Below are positions 61,962 to 64,000 of a stretch of 64,000 bases of DNA, one piece after another. Each line of letters begins with the position of its first letter. The first letter of the stretch is position 1. The notes beneath the pieces were generated by a model that saw only the letters and a program-made list of their open reading frames with translations, did no database searches and was not told the origin of the DNA. The stretch comes from 66-474 sp964489055 (GTDB taxonomy: Bacteria > Pseudomonadota > Gammaproteobacteria > Xanthomonadales > Rhodanobacteraceae). The position numbers were made by a program, and so were the translations under genes. The stretch is taken from assembly GCA_964489055.1 (NCBI GenBank), contig CAZAXF010000005.1:17177-81176 (forward strand). Direction: 5' to 3'.

Positions 61962-62395
61962 GCGTAGCGTGCGCTTCGCACACGATCGGGTGCGCGTCAC
62001 GTGCGCGGAGCGCACGCTACGTGAAGCGTGGAGATCGACCCGAGGAAAATGACGGTCCCGGTGCAGCGTGGAGAATGGCCCGAGGAAAATGGCAGTCCCG
62101 GTGCAGCGTGCGCCCCGCGCACGATCGGGTGTGCGTTACGTGCGCGGAGCGCACGCTACGTGAAGCGTGGAGAACGGTCCGAGAAAATTGACGGTCCCGG
62201 TGCAGCGTGCGCCCCGCGCACGATCGGGTGTGCGTTACGTGCGCGGAGCGCACGCTACGTGAAGCGTGGAGAACGGCCCGAGGAAAATGACGGTCCCGGT
62301 GCAGCGTGCGCCCCGCGCACGATCGGGTGTGCGTCACGTGCGCGGAGCGCACGCTACGTGAAGCGTGGAGAACGGCCCGAGGAAAATGGCAGCCT
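61962..62395. repeat. Array of 99-bp intergenic repeats, four copies
   Basis: The marker CACGATCGGG recurs at 61981, 62120, 62219 and 62318, a 99-bp period with one extra 40-bp partial unit after the first copy. Each unit holds a GCGTGCGC/GCGCACGC palindrome and a GAGGAAAATG segment. It fills the gap between the glycosyltransferase and ferritin-like genes. Confidence 0.92.
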
Positions 62396-62430
62396 CGTGC
62401 CGCGTGCGCGACGCGCACGCGGCGCGGTTT

Positions 62431-63006
62431 TCAGCGCGCCTTGCGCGGTTTCGCCGGCTCGCCCCTGTGGCCGAGGTCGGCCAGCATGGTCGACAGGTCC
62501 TCGGCGTGCTCCTCCTCCATCGCCAGGATGCCTTCGAGCATCCGGCGGGTGGTGGGATCGCCGTCGCCGATGTAGCGGATCATCTCGCTGTAGCTTTCGA
62601 TCGCGATGCGCTCGGCGACCAGGTCCTCCTTGATCATGTCCACCAGGTCGTCGCCTTCGACGTATTCCGAGTGGCTGCGCGTCAGCAGCCCTTCGGGCGA
62701 CAGGTCGGGTTCGCCCTCGAGCTGGGTGATGCGCTGGGAAATCTGGTCGGCGTGGTCCTGCTCCTCGTTGGCGTGCTGCAGGAACTCGTCGGCGATGGCC
62801 TTGGCGTTGATGCCCGAGGCCATGTAGTAGTGGTACTTGTAGCGCAGCACGCACACGATTTCGGTGGCCAGCGCCTCGTTCAGCAGCTTGAGCACCGTCT
62901 TGCGATCGGCCTTGTAGCCGTCCGTGATCGCGCCCTTGTGGATGTGCGCCCGGGCGCGCTCGCGGATGGCCTTGATGTCGGTCAGGAACGGTTTCCTGGC
63001 AGCCAT
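62431..63006 (-). CDS. Ferritin-like/bacterioferritin-type protein
   Basis: A 191-aa four-helix protein with di-iron ligand patterns: LNEALATEIVCVLRYKYHYY, ANEEQDHADQI, LVAERIAIESYSEMI and AMEEEHAEDL. These give the Glu and ExxH ligands of a ferritin-like site. It likely binds or oxidises iron in the cytoplasm. The C-terminal tail is Lys/Arg-rich (GEPAKPRKAR), which could bind DNA as in Dps-like proteins. ATG at 63006 with AAGGAGA upstream. Confidence 0.88.
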   Translation of the reverse strand: MAARKPFLTDIKAIRERARAHIHKGAITDGYKADRKTVLKLLNEALATEIVCVLRYKYHYYMASGINAKAIADEFLQHANEEQDHADQISQRITQLEGEPDLSPEGLLTRSHSEYVEGDDLVDMIKEDLVAERIAIESYSEMIRYIGDGDPTTRRMLEGILAMEEEHAEDLSTMLADLGHRGEPAKPRKAR

Positions 63007-63079
63007 GCGGTTCTCCTTGTCGTGTCGGTCACGGGGTATCGGGCAAGTGTACGCACCCGATGTTGCCGCCAGGTGAACG

Positions 63080-64000
<921 letters not shown>

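Noticed and set aside
61962..62395. Repeat array considered as CRISPR
   Set aside because: Units are contiguous 99-bp copies without unique spacers, and no cas genes are present.
62028..62633. Open frame coding a 33-residue tandem repeat protein
   Set aside because: It follows directly from the 99-bp repeat period and has no ribosome site or domain; it also runs antisense into the ferritin-like gene.

Overview
The window is a GC-rich stretch (about 65-70% G+C in segments counted by hand) of a gammaproteobacterial chromosome, most likely Xanthomonadales/Lysobacterales and plausibly Rhodanobacteraceae. The evidence is the mltB-rlpA-dacC-ybeD-lipB order, a monomeric NADP isocitrate dehydrogenase, ESPR-type trimeric autotransporters, a GGGACTC heptamer repeat and several families of small intergenic palindromes. 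The species cannot be fixed from this sequence alone.

Positions 1-32081 hold one long, leftward type VI secretion (T6SS) locus that reads tssB, tssC, hcp, tagJ, tssE, tssF, tssG, clpV, then an effector-like block, then vgrG, a DUF6931-like gene, an FHA gene, tssK, tssL (with an OmpA domain), tssM, a TagF-PP2C fusion, pppA, a Ser/Thr kinase, a lipoprotein and a second kinase cut by the window edge. Together these supply the sheath, tube, baseplate, membrane complex, recycling ATPase and threonine-phosphorylation switch. No tssA or tssJ is visible; they may lie to the left of the window.

The block at 17225-22208 is the most unusual part. A PAAR gene and vgrG are joined by a TPR-methyltransferase gene through 4-nt start/stop overlaps. 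Upstream of PAAR are three cargo candidates in DNA of roughly 50% G+C: a 351-aa protein with a Cys-His pair spaced as in the CNF1 deamidase, a DNase I-fold protein with CdtB-like motifs, and an unrecognised 415-aa protein. The regulatory genes share a Thr-x-Val-x-Pro motif seen in both kinases and TssL, with a variant in the FHA protein. The two kinases carry an almost identical ~840-bp catalytic segment between divergent flanks, which suggests gene conversion.

Positions 32572-39669 (rightward) carry cell-wall and lipoylation genes: mltB, rlpA, a D,D-carboxypeptidase, ybeD, lipB and the tail-specific protease prc. Positions 39706-46488 (leftward) carry a NatAB-type ABC exporter, a secreted-type alpha/beta hydrolase, a small XRE regulator with a membrane-protein partner under a double operator, and isocitrate dehydrogenase. 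Positions 47158-49833 carry rluE, tatD and an OmpA/BamE lipoprotein that follows a 2313-aa YadA-like adhesin (49908-56849). The right end holds hrpB, an ArnT-like glycosyltransferase, a 99-bp repeat array, a ferritin-like gene and the 3' part of thiC.

Small repeats have entered coding sequence in several places: two in-frame insertions in hrpB, the last ~36 codons and the stop of the glycosyltransferase, and the N-terminal codons of lipB.
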